A model generated the notes under the pieces. That model saw only the letters and a list, made by a program, of their open reading frames with translations. It searched no databases and was not told the DNA's origin. A program made the position numbers and the translations under genes. A stretch of DNA of 64,000 nt from an uncultured Lachnospiraceae bacterium (GTDB lineage Bacteria > Bacillota > Clostridia > Lachnospirales > Lachnospiraceae). Every line of letters starts with the position of its first letter. Position 1 is the first letter of the stretch. Shown one piece after another: positions 60,325-64,000 of this stretch. The DNA lies in NCBI GenBank assembly GCA_900549665.1, contig URPH01000001.1:186001-250000 (forward strand). Reading direction: 5' to 3'.

Positions 60325-63300
60325 TTATAGAGTTCGGTTGCATTGTTTTTTCTTAAGTCTCATATTGCGTCTTCTCTTCTGTCTGAAGTACTTGATAAAG
60401 GACATTACCATACCTGCGATCATCACCCAGAAAATCAGCAATAATGTACCAAGCGGTGTTCCGTCACCGGTCTTGGGTATCTTTGTATTGTGATTTTTAA
60501 CAGTAGTTGTTGTAATTGTCGTTGTATTTGTTGTTGTTAATATAGCCGACAAAGCATCTACCATAACAAGAACTCCATCCTCCACCATCAAATATCCACC
60601 ATTTTCATTTTTCACATACAGCTTTCCGTCCTTATCAATACCAAAGCTTATATCCCTGGCAAGCCCATAGCCCTGCGGAGCTTCTTTTTCAGAAAGTGTA
60701 TAATATGCCATTCCATCCGTCTTAGGTGCTGCAAAAATTTCCTTGGGAAGTGTCAAAATTTCTTCTGTCGTTGTATAGCTGTAAATAACATTTCCAAAAG
60801 CGTCCTTTACTTCCATCTTAGCACCGGCTAACGTCTTGCCATTACTGTCGGTCTTGTTGCTCTTTATGGTCAGAGGCGCATCCAGCATCACAAGCCTCAT
60901 ATTATCAACAACCGTTCCGTCTGCCACAAGCTTTCCGTCTGCATTGATCGTAAAGGTAATATCCCTGGCATATAAATAACCGTTTGGTGCCTTTTCTTCG
61001 CTGAGCACATAGGTCACTCCCTCATGAAGTACACCATCTGCAATCACATAGGGCTTGGGACCTGTTGTAATACTGATTGCTTCAAAGCCCGGATCGTCCT
61101 TTGCAGAAATCTTTAATACTGCATCGGAAATCATCTGACCGGCCGTATCCATCTTGGCAACAGTCAACAATGGCTCATCATACATCTTAAGCAGTCCATC
61201 TGTTATCTGTGTATAACTTTTTACGCCACCGCTTTCTGTTACGGTATAAAGCTTTCCTTCCCTATCAAGTGCAAAAGGAATATCTGCCGCAGTCCGGTAT
61301 CCGCTCGGAGCCTTCTTTTCATGAAGCGTATACTCCTTGTATCCGCTATCGGGCACTGTAAAGCGATAAGTATCGATCGCATATGCCTCTGCTGTACTTG
61401 TCCATGAAGCAAGCTCCGTTCCTGTTTCATCCACAATGGAAAGCTCGGCACCGACAACCGCCTCATTGGTGTTTTTGTTAAGCTTACTTACAGAAAGGCT
61501 GATCTTTTGATCTTTTAAATAAATCGTACGGTTATGAACCGCTTCGGAATTGACGATAACCTCGTGGGTTGCGGCATCAATCGTAAAATCAACCGGCTCT
61601 GTATAGCTGTAGCCATCCGGAGCGCCTGTTTCTGTCAGTGTATAGGTATTACCAAATTTAAACTTGCTTAAATCAAATGATTTTAATGTTGTATCACTGG
61701 TCCATGTGATCGGCACAAAGGTCGCATCGTCTCCGGATGTAATGGAAAGGTTAGCACCTGCTACCGGTTCATTGGTCTGTGCATCTACTTTTCCGACACA
61801 GATTCCGGCTTCCTTATCTTCCATTTCGATCACATTGCCTGCAATCAGACTTCCGTCTGCCTTCTGCATCAGACCGTTTCCGTTAATACGGAAGATGATG
61901 TCCTCTGCCTTCATATAGCCTTCCGGTACACCTGTCTCCTGTAAAATATACCACTGGATATCGGTATCATCTGCCCTTAAAAGAGTGGAGTCAAACTGAT
62001 ATTCAAAAGTGGTTGTTGTAAATTCCTTGAGGGTATTTCCAACCGTATGACTTGTCGGATCATATTCACTCAGTGCAAGTGTTGCTCCCGCCAGCAAGGA
62101 TCCAAATGAATCCACCTTGCGGATTTTGACTGCAAAGCTTTTATTCCTTACAAGCAGAGTATCCTTGTCACCATTTAAGTTGGTGCTGTTTCCGGATTTA
62201 AGCTCAAGCTTGCCATCTGTCTTTATGACAAATCTGACACCGGCTGCCAACATATATCCGCCCGGAGCCTTAGTCTCTTTGAGAATATATTCCGTTGTAC
62301 CATCTTTTTTAAAGTTTATACCATCAATATTAACAGCATGCATGGTGCCGTCTGTATCCCATTCCTCTAACACGGTTGTGCCGTCAGATGCTGTAATAGC
62401 CATATGTGCGCCGGCTAAATCCAGATTCGTCGCATCATCCAGCTTACGGATATAAAATCTGTTATTGGTCTTTTTCGGATCCACCATGGTAATTCCGGCA
62501 ATTTCCACGTGTGAAACGGTATCATCACAGATTTTTCCGTCACTGCTTACGCAGAAGGTAAAAGGCGGTGCCGTCTCATAACCTGCCGGTGTGATGATTT
62601 CTTTTACCGTATAGGTATTATAACCGGATTTCGGTGCCTTGAGCACGCCGACCGCGGTTGTATACGGACTTGACCCTGTTACAAAACGAAGCACCTCTGT
62701 ATTGCTTTCATCATAAACTGCAAGTGTCGCATTGATAACAGCTACAGCCGGACTGCTGTCATCGACCTTGGTAATGGTCGTATAAACCGGCTGATCCCGC
62801 ATGATCACGGTCTGTCCGTTCTTTTCGGCAGCTGTTGTGATACTGCCGTCTGTATTGATCGTAAATTCAATATCTGCTGCATAGGCGTAGCCCGCCGGTG
62901 CCTCCTTCTCTCTTAAGACATAGGTCATGCCGGCCTTTAACAGATTGTTGGGTATGGTCACAACGCTTCCACCTGTTGTAAATCTCTGTATCAGAGCTCC
63001 TGTGGTTCCGGATGCTTTTTCATATATTTCCAACGTTGCTCCGGAAAGCTCTGTAGCACTGGTGCCAGCCTTTTTGCTGACCTTTAATTCAATCGGATCG
63101 TCCTTGATCGTCTTTTGTACCGGTGTATCATTCAATATACTGACATTAACATCTGTAGCGTTTACCGTAAAGCCGGTCGGCGCTACGATTTCACGGATAT
63201 AATAGTATCCAACCGGAAGATTGGAAAAGGAAGCCTTGCCGTTTGCATCGGTCGTGGCAATCTTTTTCGGTGTAAATGAATTTTTAGCCGAATCCAAAAG

Positions 63301-64000
63301 CTCAAACTGTGCACCCTCCAACAATGCATTGGTAGTGGAAGAACGCTTTGTGATCTCGATAGAGCCTTTTATTTCTTCATTGGTAACGGTTGCATTTGTC
63401 TCACTATCCTGATACCATGCAATCTCAGCATTTGTTTTAGCTGTGATTCCGTTATCCAGATAGCATCCGCCGGCATGATTTTTAATTTCTTCATAAGTTC
63501 CCAGCGGATATTCCTTGGTGGATACCTTGTAGCCTGCAGGAGCGGAAATTTCCTTTATGGTAAAGGTATGGGTTGGTGTAACATTTGTACTGATTCCGTC
63601 ATCCGATAGATTGATACGTGAAAATACAACCAGACCGTTTATATCACTGACAGCCTGTGCGATCGGCGTTGTCTCATCATTTCTGAAAATTCCGAATACC
63701 GCATTGGCAACCGGCTTGGTCGTATCAGACTGACTGACTTTTTTCAGTTTGATACTGATGATCGGGTTATTAACCTTCTGATTGGTAAGTTCCAGATTCT
63801 GGAGATTACCGGCTGCATCTACATATTTTGTCACTACTGTATCACTATCAACAACCACTTTGTATTCGGTAGTATCCAGAATATAATCGGTCGGTGCCGT
63901 CACTTCTTTTACATAGTAGGTACCGTATTTCAATCCGGTAAAGGTAATCTCTCCGGATGTATCGGTCGTCATGGTTGCAACGGCAATTTTATTGGAATCA
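60325..64000 (-). CDS. Giant SpaA/Cna-B repeat surface protein, sortase substrate (5' end beyond window)
   Basis: C-terminal 1224 residues of a larger protein; the frame is open through the right edge, so the N-terminus and signal peptide are outside. At least ten SpaA-like prealbumin repeats of about 90-110 residues, each ending with the E-x-x-A-P-x-G-Y type motif (KEVTAPTDY, REIVAPTGF, REKEAPAGY, KEKAPSGY-like and so on) and opening with a K-V/I-x-K-x-D Lys, the partners for intramolecular isopeptide bonds. Then a Thr-rich linker, sortase signal IPKTG, hydrophobic helix and basic tail. The sorting signal has Ile in place of the usual Leu. Likely adhesin or pilus-like stalk. Confidence 0.9.
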   Translation of the reverse strand, partial: DSNKIAVATMTTDTSGEITFTGLKYGTYYVKEVTAPTDYILDTTEYKVVVDSDTVVTKYVDAAGNLQNLELTNQKVNNPIISIKLKKVSQSDTTKPVANAVFGIFRNDETTPIAQAVSDINGLVVFSRINLSDDGISTNVTPTHTFTIKEISAPAGYKVSTKEYPLGTYEEIKNHAGGCYLDNGITAKTNAEIAWYQDSETNATVTNEEIKGSIEITKRSSTTNALLEGAQFELLDSAKNSFTPKKIATTDANGKASFSNLPVGYYYIREIVAPTGFTVNATDVNVSILNDTPVQKTIKDDPIELKVSKKAGTSATELSGATLEIYEKASGTTGALIQRFTTGGSVVTIPNNLLKAGMTYVLREKEAPAGYAYAADIEFTINTDGSITTAAEKNGQTVIMRDQPVYTTITKVDDSSPAVAVINATLAVYDESNTEVLRFVTGSSPYTTAVGVLKAPKSGYNTYTVKEIITPAGYETAPPFTFCVSSDGKICDDTVSHVEIAGITMVDPKKTNNRFYIRKLDDATNLDLAGAHMAITASDGTTVLEEWDTDGTMHAVNIDGINFKKDGTTEYILKETKAPGGYMLAAGVRFVIKTDGKLELKSGNSTNLNGDKDTLLVRNKSFAVKIRKVDSFGSLLAGATLALSEYDPTSHTVGNTLKEFTTTTFEYQFDSTLLRADDTDIQWYILQETGVPEGYMKAEDIIFRINGNGLMQKADGSLIAGNVIEMEDKEAGICVGKVDAQTNEPVAGANLSITSGDDATFVPITWTSDTTLKSFDLSKFKFGNTYTLTETGAPDGYSYTEPVDFTIDAATHEVIVNSEAVHNRTIYLKDQKISLSVSKLNKNTNEAVVGAELSIVDETGTELASWTSTAEAYAIDTYRFTVPDSGYKEYTLHEKKAPSGYRTAADIPFALDREGKLYTVTESGGVKSYTQITDGLLKMYDEPLLTVAKMDTAGQMISDAVLKISAKDDPGFEAISITTGPKPYVIADGVLHEGVTYVLSEEKAPNGYLYARDITFTINADGKLVADGTVVDNMRLVMLDAPLTIKSNKTDSNGKTLAGAKMEVKDAFGNVIYSYTTTEEILTLPKEIFAAPKTDGMAYYTLSEKEAPQGYGLARDISFGIDKDGKLYVKNENGGYLMVEDGVLVMVDALSAILTTTNTTTITTTTVKNHNTKIPKTGDGTPLGTLLLIFWVMIAGMVMSFIKYFRQKRRRNMRLKKKQCNRTL

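Noticed and set aside
1..64000. tRNA, rRNA, IS elements, prophage or integrative element
   Set aside because: No cloverleaf, rRNA, transposase, integrase or attachment duplication was seen on reading both strands.

Overview
The window reads as a chromosome segment of an anaerobic, moderately low-GC Firmicute, most probably a gut Lachnospiraceae. This rests on family content: the SCIFF peptide with its radical-SAM maturase, a TIGR04086-type membrane protein, a fused SecDF, HemZ, the anaerobic (early cobalt insertion) B12 route, a SpaA/Cna-B sortase-anchored surface protein, AGGAGG-type ribosome binding sites and the GTG/TTG starts. I see no rRNA, tRNA, IS element, prophage or CRISPR array. Nearly all genes are on the minus strand; only a CorC-type transporter (24.7-26.1 kb) and an SDR (51.2-52.0 kb) are on the plus strand.

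Region 1 (1-15.8 kb) is one long cobalamin operon read right to left from a sigma-A promoter and a cobalamin riboswitch with a terminator. Order: lipoprotein CbiK, a two-domain lipoprotein, BtuF-like lipoprotein, BtuC-like permease, BtuD-like ATPase with an extra domain, cbiP, cobT, cobU, cobS, a second CobU-like gene, cobC, cbiB, cobD, cbiC, cbiD and a cbiF cut by the window edge. The first five genes look like a surface tetrapyrrole/corrinoid capture and import module; the rest build adenosylcobalamin.

Region 2 (16-33.8 kb) is housekeeping: a PfkB sugar kinase, recJ, a CaCA antiporter, secDF behind the SCIFF peptide/maturase pair, TIGR04086 protein, CorC-type transporter, Sfp-type transferase, a glycerol-1-phosphate dehydrogenase-like enzyme, aspS, hisS and a large MalT/LuxR-type regulator.

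Region 3 (33.8-42.8 kb) is a phosphate regulon: nptA-like transporter, phoB and phoR in one operon, and pstSCAB-phoU plus an HD-domain gene in another. Both promoters carry the same four-repeat, 11-bp-period Pho-box-like array. Region 4 (42.9-48.5 kb) is an ion-homeostasis cluster: a K+/H+ antiporter, a CaCA antiporter behind a yybP-ykoY (Mn2+) riboswitch, and a KdpDE-like two-component system without kdpFABC. A 48-residue membrane protein not previously obvious lies beside it, downstream of six GTTAAG-type repeats; two more such repeats lie upstream of the riboswitch-controlled antiporter, suggesting a local regulon.

Region 5 (48.5-64 kb): prepilin peptidase, chemoreceptor, SDR, GNAT, hipBA toxin-antitoxin with operator arms around its promoter, hemZ, MBL hydrolase, rel, degV, and the C-terminal part of a giant repeat-built sortase substrate that runs off the right edge. 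All functional calls come from reading motifs by eye; no database search was run.
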